Assembly: GCA_963820545.1 (NCBI GenBank)
Contig: CAWGAJ010000002.1
Span: 1,240,001-1,304,000 of the forward strand
Direction: 5' to 3'
Source of the DNA: CAWGAJ01 sp963820545
GTDB lineage: Bacteria > Planctomycetota > Planctomycetia > Pirellulales > Thermoguttaceae
Length of the DNA: 64,000 nt
The position numbers were made by a program, and so were the translations under genes. Shown piece after piece: positions 1 to 9,200 of this stretch. The notes beneath the pieces are model-generated. The model was not told the origin of the DNA. It searched no databases and saw only the letters and a list, made by a program, of their open reading frames with translations. Numbering within the stretch: the stretch's first letter is position 1; every line of letters starts with the position of its first letter.

Positions 1-1
1 C

Positions 2-349
2 GGCGCCTGTCCAGATACCGGCCATTGGATGCGTTCGGAATTGGATCCCATGGGGGCGCTTAAGAAACTGGAAGGCCGCATTGTTTCCTTGCATTTCAAG
101 GATCTTAACAAACAAGGCATCGATGCCCATGAAGTGCCCTGTGGAACCGGGATTTGCGATGTCAGGGGGATGCTTGTTGAACTTTACCGCCAACGGGTGC
201 AGGCTGTCTTTTCGATCGAATATGAATACAATTGGGACAATTCACTGTCGGAAATTGCCCAGTGCGTGGCGTACTTCGATAAAATAGCCGCCGAATTGGG
301 TGCCGCTGATGTTTTTAGCCCCAAACCAGTGGCACAACTACCTGGCTAA
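2..349 (+). CDS. Sugar phosphate isomerase/epimerase, C-terminal part (5' end outside window)
   Basis: The open frame enters from the left edge and stops at 347-349. The visible 115 residues start with DTGHW and continue with a GRIVSLHFKDL segment. Both are typical of the second half of xylose-isomerase-like TIM barrels (AP endonuclease family 2 fold), where such Asp/His residues bind the divalent metal and sugar. An IEYEYNW strand follows near the C-terminus. These proteins are usually cytoplasmic or Tat-exported sugar epimerases in planctomycetes. The substrate cannot be told from this fragment. Confidence 0.8.
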   Translation, partial: GACPDTGHWMRSELDPMGALKKLEGRIVSLHFKDLNKQGIDAHEVPCGTGICDVRGMLVELYRQRVQAVFSIEYEYNWDNSLSEIAQCVAYFDKIAAELGAADVFSPKPVAQLPG

Positions 350-662
350 ACCTCTGATCTGACAGTTTTTCTGAAGAATTTCTCACTCATTTTCTAGGCA
401 AAATCTATTTATATCGGTCATACTGAGTGGACACTTTAGGAAAAGGGAAATTTTTGCCTGCACAAAAAAGAGGCAAAAACGGATTGCTTAAAATATGTGC
501 ATGACAGCCTATTTTTATCGCACAGTGCAAGCAATGACATAACTGCTTTCATTGCAAGAACATCCGTCAAAGACTTGACTTCTCCTCATTATTCTAGCAG
601 TTCGTCGCTACGGTGGCGACTCGTTTTACCAATCAACCATCAAGTGATTTAAGGAGAAAGCA
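350..662. other. Intergenic region without a recognisable gene
   Basis: No coding frame is supported in this 313-base stretch. It holds a perfect 9-bp inverted repeat, TTTTTGCCT at 451-459 and AGGCAAAAA at 471-479, with an 11-nt loop. It has few GC pairs and no T-run after it, so I would not call it a firm terminator. A strong ribosome binding site, AAGGAG at 651-656, belongs to the next gene. Confidence 0.5.
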
Positions 663-1067
663 GTGAGTACGGAGATTGCACTCGACTTGACGGAAAGACA
701 TGCAGAAATTCAACGGATCGCTGAAGACCTCTATGCCAAAAGCCCGGATTGGGTGACCTTCTACCGGGAAATTCTTGGCCTCCACGGCATTGTCCGCCAT
801 ACATTCCCCACCAGAGAACTGCTCAATGATTTTGAGCAAAGCAATTCCTATAGGGATATTCAGCATATGCTGACCCGGCTGCGGGAAAAAGGCCCCCATG
901 ATATTGATCTTAAAGAAGAACCTACCCGGGTCATTACCGTTCGCATTCCCAAAAGCCTTCACGAGGCCCTCCGGGCCGAGGCACACGACCACCGCACCAG
1001 CATGAATAAACTATGCATCTCCAAACTGCTCCAATTCATCGACACTCAATTGGTGCCGGAAGAATAG
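663..1067 (+). CDS. Small protein with C-terminal ribbon-helix-helix (HicB/Arc-like) segment
   Basis: A 134-residue protein starting at GTG 663, six bases after an AAGGAG ribosome binding site. The N-terminal 90 residues are helical with no family I can name. The C-terminal part reads RVITVRIPKSLHEALRAEAH and then SMNKLCISKLLQ, which is the strand-helix-helix pattern of CopG/Arc/HicB C-terminal DNA-binding domains ('IRIPKSLHEAL..A...G.S.N..': family knowledge). It probably acts as a small DNA-binding regulator, possibly autoregulatory. No toxin partner is visible beside it, since the following locus is the RNase P RNA on the opposite strand. Confidence 0.7.
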   Translation: MSTEIALDLTERHAEIQRIAEDLYAKSPDWVTFYREILGLHGIVRHTFPTRELLNDFEQSNSYRDIQHMLTRLREKGPHDIDLKEEPTRVITVRIPKSLHEALRAEAHDHRTSMNKLCISKLLQFIDTQLVPEE

Positions 1068-1095
1068 GGGTCAGAGGTCAGGTTATACCATAAAG

Positions 1096-1114
1096 CCGCG
1101 ACCGGTGGTCGCGG
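1096..1114. repeat. REP-like palindrome, family A (CCGCGACC...GGTCGCGG)
   Basis: Perfect 8-bp stem CCGCGACC (1096-1103) and GGTCGCGG (1107-1114) around a 3-nt loop, preceded by TAAAG. Related copies with the same AAAGCCGCGAC edge occur at 6081-6215, 30511-30545 and 37620-37662. Confidence 0.7.
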
Positions 1115-1193
1115 GAAAATGGCAACCTGCGCGGAGAGTATGCGCATAGGCACTGTCAGGTGGCACGGGCAGTTTGCCTATGATTAGTATCTG

Positions 1194-1217
1194 CACTGGC
1201 GAAACGCCAGTGGCACC
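1194..1217. repeat. REP-like palindrome, family B (CACTGG...CCAGTGGCAC)
   Basis: CACTGGCG (1194-1201) and CGCCAGTG (1205-1212) form a perfect hairpin followed by GCAC. The same CACTG...CAGTGGCAC architecture recurs at 40350, 43575, 43619 and as a half copy near 59385. Confidence 0.65.
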
Positions 1218-1257
1218 CAATCCCAATGACATACACCGACCGAGGAAAAGTGGATTT

Positions 1258-1732
1258 GGAGTGGACTTGTAAGCCGGGTTTTGTACCTGCGGGTTATTAA
1301 GCCGAAGGCGATGATCATTTCTCTAGGGCGCCGATTGCTCGGCGTCTCCAGCGGTCTACCCGGAAGTCGGTAGCGGTCCGGACCGACCCGCGGCAACAGC
1401 CGAATGAAAGGGTCATCCGGCGCTGGGCTGCTCCCTGCTTGACCTTGCTCCTGGTGGGGTTTACCGAGCCAGGCCGGTCGCCCGGCCTGCTGGTGAGCTC
1501 TTACCTCGCCGTTTCACCCTTACCCTGCGGCGGACACACGAGGTTGCCCTCGTGCGCCCAGGCCGCCGGGCGGTTTACTTTCTGTTGCACTTTCCCTGAC
1601 CTCGCGGCCGGTGGGTGTTACCCATCACCATGTCCTACAGAGCCCGGACTTTCCTCTCGCCGGAACCCGGTTTGTTATCGGGCCGATATGGCAGCCCGCC
1701 GAGCCCCGACCAGCGATCATCCGGTCCACTCC
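1258..1732 (-). ncRNA. rnpB: RNase P RNA, bacterial type A
   Basis: Catalytic RNA subunit of ribonuclease P, which matures tRNA 5' ends. On the minus strand the ends GGAGTGGAC and GTCCACTCC form a 9-bp P1 helix (1724-1732 with 1258-1266). The conserved core GGAAAGTCCGGGCT (complement near 1642-1656) lies close to the 5' end. A second hallmark block, seen on the plus strand as GCTGCTCCCTGCTTGACC (about 1428-1445), and the 3' GGCTTACAAGTC end also match. At about 475 nt it is somewhat longer than most type A RNAs. The exact ends are set by the P1 pairing. Confidence 0.95.
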
Positions 1733-1833
1733 AAACCCAAGATTAAGGATACACGGTTAAGGTCAGTAGTGAAAGGATGTTAGAAAATTTTCAGAAAGGA
1801 TGAGGGATGAAGGATAAAGGATGAATAAAAAAT

Positions 1834-1851
1834 GAAACCGCTTGCGGTTTC
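1834..1851. repeat. Palindrome family E, GAAACCGCTTGCGGTTTC
   Basis: Perfect 8-bp stem with a TT loop. An identical 18-mer lies at 4600-4617 just downstream of rsgA, so this is a dispersed repeat. Confidence 0.7.
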
Positions 1852-1904
1852 GCACCGCTTCCTGTTCACGCCCCACCACCCATAACCCTTTATCCCTTGA
1901 ATTC

Positions 1905-1934
1905 TGAACCCTAAACCCTGAACCCTGAACCCTG
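1905..1934. repeat. Heptamer repeat tract (CCCTGAA)n
   Basis: Degenerate tandem copies of CCCTGAA/CCCTAAA run into the 3' end of the radical SAM gene and supply its stop codon on the minus strand. The same unit recurs near 14015-14035, 14097-14145 and 39505-39530. Confidence 0.75.
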
Positions 1935-2879
1935 CCAGGTGTCACGGTGGCGAAATTCAGCTTCCACGGCCGCTCGAATGGCCCTTTTATCCAGGCACCA
2001 CTGGGGTCCAATCAAATATTTGGCCGGGGCGTCACCACTGAGACGATCTATAACACACTCCGGTGGCAGGAGTTCCAGAAAATCGACCACCCAATTGACA
2101 TAATCTTCAAATCGCGGCAATTGCACTTCGCCTTTGGCGACCATTTCGGCCAGAGGCGTATTGCGCACGGCATAGAGATTATGCAGCTTGACCGAGTGAA
2201 TATCGCGGCGGGCCAATTCCCCGGCAGTGGCCAGCATATTTTCGCGGGTTTCGCCGGGTAATCCTAAAATGACATGTACGCCCACAAATAGATTGCGATT
2301 ACGGCTGCGGTCGTAGGCGTCCACAAAGGCCGCGAAATCGTGGCCGCGCTTGATCCAATTTAACGAGCGATCATGGATGCTCTGCAGGCCATATTCCACG
2401 ACTAGATATGTGCGGCGGGATAAATCGGCCAACAGATCGAGGACATCTTCGGGAACACAATCCGGACGGGTGCCGATGGCCAATCCCACTACTTTGGGGT
2501 GGGCTAGTGCTTCTTCAAATACATCACGCAGCCGGGCCAATGGTGCATAGGTATTAGTGGCAGGCTGAAAATAGGCCACAAAGCGATCCACGGCATATCG
2601 GGCACTAAGTCGCTGGATGCCCGCATCCAATTGGACCGTAATTGAAGTCAATTTCAGGCGTCGGCTGGGGCTAAAGCTTTCTGGATCGCAAAATACACAA
2701 CCGCCGGTGGCTAGCGTGCCATCGCGGTTTGGGCAGTTTAAACCGGCATCCAGGCTTATTTTTCTTATCTTAGCGCCGAACTTGCTGGAATAAAAGAAAT
2801 TAAGCGTATGGTAACGCAGTCCAGCCAAGAGCCAAGGGGCATTAATACCCTTTAAAATAAACGGATTAGTTGACGCCAA
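1911..2879 (-). CDS. Radical SAM protein, YhcC/TIGR01212-type
   Basis: A 322-residue radical SAM enzyme. The N-terminal cluster motif is C-P-N-R-D-G-T..GGC-V-FCD, the long CX(n)CXXC spacing characteristic of the YhcC-like family rather than the classical CX3CX2C (family knowledge). A TIM-barrel-like body follows with AIGTRPDCVPEDVLDLL and VHVILGLPGET segments typical of the family. The physiological reaction of the family is not well defined. The start is unclear: 2879 is a TTG without an obvious ribosome binding site, and the cluster begins about 45 residues in. The last residues, GSGFRV, are encoded by the heptamer tract, so the natural C-terminus has been replaced. It is divergent from the FHA gene. 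Confidence 0.88.
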   Translation of the reverse strand: MASTNPFILKGINAPWLLAGLRYHTLNFFYSSKFGAKIRKISLDAGLNCPNRDGTLATGGCVFCDPESFSPSRRLKLTSITVQLDAGIQRLSARYAVDRFVAYFQPATNTYAPLARLRDVFEEALAHPKVVGLAIGTRPDCVPEDVLDLLADLSRRTYLVVEYGLQSIHDRSLNWIKRGHDFAAFVDAYDRSRNRNLFVGVHVILGLPGETRENMLATAGELARRDIHSVKLHNLYAVRNTPLAEMVAKGEVQLPRFEDYVNWVVDFLELLPPECVIDRLSGDAPAKYLIGPQWCLDKRAIRAAVEAEFRHRDTWQGSGFRV

Positions 2880-2960
2880 TATAATACCCGACTACACTAA
2901 AAGTAGGGAACTCATTCATCATAGCCTGTATGTTACTAAACTCAATAGGTTTCATCTAAC

Positions 2961-3443
2961 ATGTATGGCGAACTTATACCTGTAGGGGGTGGGGACTCTA
3001 TACCCCTTTTAAAAAAGACCCTCCTGGTGGGCCGGCGTGAAAGCTGTGACATCGTGCTCAGGTTCTCCAACGTCTCCGCTCATCACTGCCAGTTAAACGT
3101 CACGGGCGGTTACTGGTACGTACGCGATATGAACAGTCGCAATGGGGTGAAGATCAACGGCCTTCGGGTGACCGAAAAGCGGATCGACCCGGGCGACATC
3201 ATCTCGATTGCCAAACATAAATACGAGATGCAGTATTCGCCGGTCGAATTGGGGGCAGTGGGTCCTCCGCCAATTGAAGTGTCGAAATCGGATATTTTTG
3301 GTAAATCTTTATTGGAGCGGGCAGGACTGGAACGCCCGCCGACGTCCCCGGCGAAGCCCGAAGTTGATCGTTACGGTGATGTCAGCTATGATGTTACTAA
3401 CGACAAACCCGGACAACTACGCTTTCGACACCAACCACGCTAG
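2961..3443 (+). CDS. FHA-domain protein
   Basis: 160 residues. The forkhead-associated phosphothreonine-binding domain fills the first 100: GRRESCDIVL strand, SNVSAHHCQL (the conserved S..H pair) and DMNSRNGVKINGLRV (the N-G loop). The C-terminal tail is polar and probably disordered. The gene ends with TAG directly abutting the ATG of rsgA, so the two are translationally coupled. It probably reads Ser/Thr kinase signals, which are abundant in planctomycetes. The partner is unknown. Confidence 0.9.
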   Translation: MYGELIPVGGGDSIPLLKKTLLVGRRESCDIVLRFSNVSAHHCQLNVTGGYWYVRDMNSRNGVKINGLRVTEKRIDPGDIISIAKHKYEMQYSPVELGAVGPPPIEVSKSDIFGKSLLERAGLERPPTSPAKPEVDRYGDVSYDVTNDKPGQLRFRHQPR

Positions 3444-4589
3444 ATGGCAAAAAAGAAAAAAATTCGCGCTGATTTCCGCAAGAATCGCGGCGTTCGCTCG
3501 CGCCAAACAGATTGGACCAGACAGTTCGATCGCGGCGAGATCTCCGAGGACAAAATCGTGCATAGCGAGCGCATCAGCGGCAAAGGCGAGCTGATGCGGC
3601 GGCGAACCATTCTCAGCGAAGACGTCCAACCGGATGACGAAAACCCATTGGGCCTGCAACTGTCGGTGGACGAAAGCCGCTGCCTAACGGGCCGCGTGTT
3701 AAGCGCGCAGGGTCTGGTCAGCCAGGTGCAAGACGCCGACGGCGTAATCTACAATTGCGCCACGCGGCGAATTTTGAAAACAATCGCCACCGACGAGCGT
3801 CACGCGGTTGCCGCGGGCGATCGGGTGTTGTTTCGACAGACCGAAAACACCAATCTCAAGGAAGGATTCATCGAGCGCATCGAGCCGCGCCAGGGAGTGC
3901 TTTGTCGAGAGGTTCGCGGACGCCGGCAAATCATCGTTACCAATATCGACCTGGTGGCCATCGTTTCCAGCGCGGCCGAACCGCGCTTAAAACCGAACCT
4001 TATCGATCGGATGCTGGTAGCCGCCGAAAAAGGCGGGATCCGGCCGGTGGTCTGCATCAATAAAATCGATCTGGTCGATCCGGCCGATTTACAACCGCTG
4101 GTGGGCGTGTACAGCCAGATGGGTTACGAGGTGTTGCTCCTGAGCGCGATAACCGGTTTCGGCGTGGCGCGGCTGCGGCGCCTGCTCATCGGCCGATCAA
4201 GCGTGATGGCCGGTCAAAGCGGAGTAGGCAAGTCCTCGCTCTTGAACTGCGTCGATCCCTCGCTCCATCTGCGCGTGCAGCCCGTAAGCCACGAGACCGA
4301 AAAAGGTAAGCATACGACCAGCTCGGCGCGCCTTCTGCCCTTGAAGGACGGCGGCTATGTGGTCGATACGCCCGGCATTCGGCAATTCCACCTCTGGGAC
4401 GTCGTGCCCGAGGAGGTCGAAGGGTTTTACCGCGATTTGCGGCCCTACATCAACCTCTGCCGCTTTCCCAACTGCACGCATACCCACGAGGACGACTGTG
4501 CCGTAAAAAATGCCGTGGCCGATAACCGCTTGGACGAACGCCGTTACGAAAGTTACCGCCATTTGCGGGCAGGGGAAATTGAGGGGTAA
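3444..4589 (+). CDS. rsgA: Small ribosomal subunit biogenesis GTPase RsgA
   Basis: 381-residue circularly permuted GTPase that checks late 30S assembly. An N-terminal basic/disordered stretch of about 70 residues precedes the OB fold. The G motifs come in permuted order: NKIDL (about 205), then the P-loop GQSGVGKSS (about 256) and DTPGIRQF (about 312). The C-terminal zinc finger C-RFPNC-THTHEDDC (about 340-355) is intact. The longer N-terminus (compare about 350 in E. coli) is common in planctomycetes. It is fused head to tail with the FHA gene and followed by hflX. Confidence 0.97.
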   Translation: MAKKKKIRADFRKNRGVRSRQTDWTRQFDRGEISEDKIVHSERISGKGELMRRRTILSEDVQPDDENPLGLQLSVDESRCLTGRVLSAQGLVSQVQDADGVIYNCATRRILKTIATDERHAVAAGDRVLFRQTENTNLKEGFIERIEPRQGVLCREVRGRRQIIVTNIDLVAIVSSAAEPRLKPNLIDRMLVAAEKGGIRPVVCINKIDLVDPADLQPLVGVYSQMGYEVLLLSAITGFGVARLRRLLIGRSSVMAGQSGVGKSSLLNCVDPSLHLRVQPVSHETEKGKHTTSSARLLPLKDGGYVVDTPGIRQFHLWDVVPEEVEGFYRDLRPYINLCRFPNCTHTHEDDCAVKNAVADNRLDERRYESYRHLRAGEIEG

Positions 4590-4599
4590 GAGGCGAGGG

Positions 4600-4617
4600 G
4601 AAACCGCTTGCGGTTTC
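4600..4617. repeat. Palindrome family E, second copy
   Basis: Identical to the 18-mer at 1834-1851. It lies between the rsgA stop and the hflX start and could form a hairpin in an rsgA-hflX transcript. Confidence 0.7.
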
Positions 4618-4701
4618 GTAAAAAACAACCTTATACCGTTTAAGTACACAAACGTTATTCACAATTCATACCATAACAACTCCTTGAGGAATTTCCAGAT
4701 C

Positions 4702-6018
4702 GTGATCGAAACCAATCGCGTCGAGGGTGTGGCCAGCGAGGCGGCAATTCTGGTGGGCGTATTGCTGCCGGATCGACACTCGGAAAATGAACCGCTTGAA
4801 GAATTAGAGGGTCTGGCCCAGACTGCCGGGGTGCGCGTGGTAGGCCAACTGATACAGCGTCGCAAAGCGCCTGATGCCGCCGCTTATCTGGGCAAAGGAA
4901 AAGTCGAGGAATTAAAAACCTATGCCGCGGCCAAAGAGGCCGACGTGGTGATCTTCGACAACGATCTCAGCCCCGGCCAGACGCGAAATCTGGAAAAGAC
5001 GCTGAATCTGAAAGTCCTCGATCGCACGGAATTGATTTTAGACATCTTTGCCGGTCGGGCGCAAACCAGTCAAGCCCGCTTGGCCGTGGAATTGGCCCAA
5101 TTGGAATACTCCATGCCGCGCTTGAAGCGCATGTGGACGCACCTCTCGCGGCAGAAAAAAGGCGTGGGCCTGCGCGGACCGGGCGAAACCCAATTGGAAG
5201 AAGACCGCCGGTTGGTGGAACATCGCATCAAGGATCTGCGCCGGCAATTGCACGCCATCGAGCGCCGTAAACAGCGCGAGGTGGCCGCGCGCAGCGAATT
5301 AATGACCGTATCGCTTATCGGCTACACCAACGCCGGCAAGAGTACCCTGCTAAACGCACTAACCGGCGCCGACGCCTTTACCGAAAACGCCCTGTTCGCC
5401 ACGCTCGATACGCGCACGCGGCGCTGGGATCTGCCCGGCTGGGGACCGGTGCTCTTAAGCGATACCGTGGGCTTCATCCGCGATCTGCCCCACCATTTGA
5501 TCGAAAGCTTCAAAGCCACGTTGGAAGAAGCCCGGCAAGCGAATCTGCTGCTGAACGTGGCCGACGGGGCCAATCCGGCCGTTTACGAGCAAATCTCGGC
5601 AACCTATAAAGTGCTGGAAGAAATCGGCATCCAACTCAAAGATACTCTGCTGGTGATCAACAAGGTGGATCGTCTACCCGATCGCGCCCGATTGGACGGA
5701 CTGCTGAACCGCTATCCTTCGGCCATAGCAATTAGCGCGCGTACCGGTTATGGACTGCCGCATCTAGCCGCGACCGTAAGCGACGCCCTTAGCCGAAGCT
5801 TTTTGGACGTCGACGTGGAACTGAGCGTGGATAATGGCCGCACTCTGGCCTATCTTGCCGCCAACGGCGAGGTACTCTCAAAGCATTACGCCGATTCGCG
5901 CGTGATCGTCCACTGCCGCATTGCCAAGCAACATCTCGATCGGATTAATAAAGACGCTTCGGCCGTTCGCCCCCACCGCAACCAAAGTGATAAAACGCCC
6001 GTGGAAGACATGGCGTGA
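4702..6018 (+). CDS. hflX: Ribosome-associated GTPase HflX
   Basis: GTPase that splits stalled 70S ribosomes. The HflX N-terminal domain (PDRHSENEPLEELEGLAQTAG, then AYLGKGKVEEL) begins near residue 15. The linker GVGLRGPGETQLEEDRR is intact. The G domain has P-loop GYTNAGKST (about 207), DTVGFIRDLP and NKVD. I chose GTG 4702 because the conserved domain begins there and a GAGGA lies 11 bases upstream. The frame is open upstream to 4510 inside rsgA, but that stretch is unlike HflX. About 438 residues, normal for the family. Confidence 0.95.
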   Translation: MIETNRVEGVASEAAILVGVLLPDRHSENEPLEELEGLAQTAGVRVVGQLIQRRKAPDAAAYLGKGKVEELKTYAAAKEADVVIFDNDLSPGQTRNLEKTLNLKVLDRTELILDIFAGRAQTSQARLAVELAQLEYSMPRLKRMWTHLSRQKKGVGLRGPGETQLEEDRRLVEHRIKDLRRQLHAIERRKQREVAARSELMTVSLIGYTNAGKSTLLNALTGADAFTENALFATLDTRTRRWDLPGWGPVLLSDTVGFIRDLPHHLIESFKATLEEARQANLLLNVADGANPAVYEQISATYKVLEEIGIQLKDTLLVINKVDRLPDRARLDGLLNRYPSAIAISARTGYGLPHLAATVSDALSRSFLDVDVELSVDNGRTLAYLAANGEVLSKHYADSRVIVHCRIAKQHLDRINKDASAVRPHRNQSDKTPVEDMA

Positions 6019-6080
6019 ATAATAGGGGATAGGGGTTAGTGTTTCCGTTTAGCCCGGCGCTGCGCCCGGTGCTTTCAACA

Positions 6081-6215
6081 TAAAGCCGCGACGGGCGCCC
6101 TAGGGCACCGACGGGGCACCATGCGCAGCATGGTCGCGTTGGTCGGCATGGTCGGTTGGTCGGTCGCGGATTTAATTGCGCCCATCAGACCGCGACCGAC
6201 GGTCGCGGCTTTATG
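6081..6215. repeat. Composite REP-like palindrome cluster, family A
   Basis: TAAAGCCGCGAC at 6081 and GGTCGCGGCTTTA ending at 6213 are inverted edges of a roughly 135-bp block full of GGTCGG/CCGACC units. It fills the space between the convergent hflX and alpha-2-macroglobulin genes and touches the latter's stop codon, so it may act as a bidirectional transcript end. Confidence 0.7.
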
Positions 6216-6216
6216 G

Positions 6217-9200
6217 TTAATCACGCACTCCGATTTTCAGTTCATCCGAGTTGCCTTTTAGTTCCGGGGCGTACATGGCCGACGCCCGGGTGGGCAGGGC
6301 GCTGAATTTGCCGGGGATTTCGGCCCGCATCCGATACGAAACGCTGTGCTTGCCCCGGGCTAACACGCGCGAGAAGAACACCACGCGGTTGTCGCGGAAC
6401 TCGACATAGGCGCCCAGATCATTGCCGTTGTAGCCGCTGCGCACCTCGACCGGTTCGAACCCGGCAGGCTTCATGTCCTCGAAGATCAGGTATTCGTAAT
6501 CGTTCTTGGCGTCGATTTCCAGTTCGATTTCCACCAAGTCGCCGCTTGTGAGTTCCGCGCCGCTAAGGAGTTCCTGGCGATCGTATTTTTCCACCTTTTG
6601 ATCGACCGCCTGGCCGTGCGATCCGGCCGCCTTGATCGTCTTGTCGGCCTTGACCAGTTTATAATACTTCCGGTTGACCTTGATCTCCAAGCCGGCCTTG
6701 GTAATGAAATCTTCCAAGGTAAAGTTGGTCGCATAGCCGTTGTAGTAGAGCGGTCCTTTGCCTTTTTTCTTGAGCACCACTTCGTGCTGGCCAGCCGAAA
6801 GCTCTTCACCTTCAAGCACAAGTTTATTATCGAAGGTAAATAGGTTCTGGGGCGTGATTTCCACGGCCTTTTGCAGCTTGCCGTCGAAATAGACCTCCAC
6901 TGTCATCTCGGGTTTGTCCTCGCCGCTGGCCCTGAGATAATCGGCCATGGCCTCGATGCACAACGCCGTGTCGCGCGTGGAGTTCCAATAGCTGGCGTGT
7001 TTGCGATTGTTCAGCAGATACTTCACAATGCGCGAGGCCAACTCGCCCTTGGGATCGGTCTTGGCAAGCAGTTTGAGATAATAGGCGTGGGCTTCATATT
7101 CGCTGCCGTACCAGTACCACCAAAAGCCATCGGGCAAACGGAGCCAGGCCGTTTGGTTTTCGTCATCCTGCTGGACGTACTGGCCGATGTTCTGCATGAT
7201 CATATCGAGTTTTTCCTTCTCGCCTTGCTTTTCCAAAGCGATGCCGTACATGGCCATGGCATAGACGGCCAGTTCTTTACGGTCGCGATAGAGGAACTCG
7301 AGCATATCGGCGTTTTTCTCGCCGGCATCCACAAGCACCATGTAAACAAAGGCGTCGAGGTTGTCGGCATACTGTTTCCAACGCAGATTACTGGGCTTGT
7401 CCTTAATGGCCGCATTCTTGAGCAGTTGAACTTGTTCGGCCTGATAACGTTTGAGCCACTCGATGCCGCGTTCCAAGACGCCGGGCACCAGGGCCACGTC
7501 GTTTTGCAAAGCGATTTGCAGCCCGTGGACCACGTAGGCCGTGGTGTGCGGCGACGAGCATTCGCCCCAGCCGGAGAACCAGCCCCAGCCGCCGTCGGAA
7601 AGTTGCATTTCAGTGAGCCGGTTGACACCTTCCTTTACCATTCGCTCAACTTCTTCCTGATCGAACACCGGATTGCGTAAGGGGACAGTCCCATTTTCGC
7701 TTCGCGAAAATCGGGACAGTCCCCATTGCTTCGCCCGTTCGGCATCCTCGCCTATTTCCTGGGCGTTGAGATTGGCTCGTTTTTGTTGAATGTCTTTCAG
7801 ATCGAGTTTCATATCCAGCAAAACCTTTTGGGTAATCACCGTGGGCAGGAAGCGGCTTAGCGTCTGTTCGGTGCAGCCGTAGGGATAATCGACCAGGTAC
7901 GGCAGGGCATCGACCATGGCGCCGGCTAGCGTGGGCGACCAACGCACCTCGAGCCTCGATTGCTTGGGCCTGCGCTGCTCCGGAACCATAAATGTGATTT
8001 TACCGCTTTCGTCCTTGGGCCGGATTACTCCTGAATACGAATCCATCTTCAACATGCCGTGGATGTAGCAGGGGAATTTTTGCTCCATAGCGTCCGATTC
8101 CTCATCCGTCAGGGCTTTCATGCGGACGACGGCCTCCCCTTCATCGAGGACTTTTACGCGCCAATCGACCCTGGCCTCGCCGTTGGGTTCGATTTCGACA
8201 GTGCGCTCGCTGACAATTCTAGGATCATATTGCTTAATGCCGTTATCCTTTAAGCCGTAGTCTTTCATGTCCGGCATGATTTCCAGGAGCTTGTTTTCGC
8301 CGAGTTCAAGTCGAACTTTCACGCTCTTTTTCGTCTTAAGATAATTATGCACGACGGCCGAGAGCACGACCTCGTCTTTTTGTACGAAGAATCGCGGGGC
8401 TTGCAGGCGAATGATGAGGTCTTTGCGTGTTATCACGTCGGTCTGGCCTTGGCCGACCTTTGTGCCGTGGCCCATGCCCCAGACCTTGATGCGCCAGGTG
8501 GTCAGGTTCTCGGGCATGTTGAGCGAGACCTCGGCCGTGCCGTCTTTTTCGGTCGTTAGCGCGCCGACCCAAAGGGCCGTATCGGCAAACTTGGTGCGCA
8601 CGGTCGGCTCAACCATCGGCGCTCCGCCTTCTCCTCCTGCGCCGGCCTCATCCCTTCCTCCCTTTGCCATTGCCATGGCAGGCTCAGGCACGGAAGATGG
8701 AAGCACGCCGCTTTCAGCCATACCAGCCATGGGAGCGCCTTTGGCGAAGTAATCTAGGGCTCTATTTCTAAGCTCCATACTCCCGCCGCCAACACCTGAA
8801 AATCTCTCTTGAATTACACTACGACTTTTATCATCCCCAAGCGTCTGGATCTGTCCATCCATTTCTTCCGCCACTGTGGCGCCAAAAATGCCCAAGTTGC
8901 CCATGTTTTTGGTGTTCGGTGGTACGACATCGTTGAAATATCTACCCAAATTGGATTCGGTTTGGGGATAATGCTGGCGCCGCCACTTCCAGAAAAATTC
9001 CTTGATCTCCGGCACATTTGAACCGCCGGAGATATATTCCACCGACTTGTCGTAGATCGCCACCACGGTGGAGCCGACAAAGGCCTCGCCGTTGAAGTCG
9101 GTCAACTTGATTTTTACTTTTGCTTTTTCGCCGGGTTTGTAGGTCTCGGCCGAGGGCTGGATATCCACGCTGAGCACGCGTTTTTCCGGCGGCACGACGA

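Noticed and set aside
451..479. Rho-independent terminator after the first gene
   Set aside because: The stem has only a few GC pairs and no T-run follows on either strand, so it is at most a weak hairpin.
1439..1783. 114-codon frame within the RNase P RNA
   Set aside because: RNA secondary-structure elements and core motifs identify this as rnpB, so the frame is fortuitous.
6871..7680. 269-codon plus-strand frame inside the alpha-2-macroglobulin gene
   Set aside because: Antisense shadow of a gene with clear family motifs, including the thioester site.
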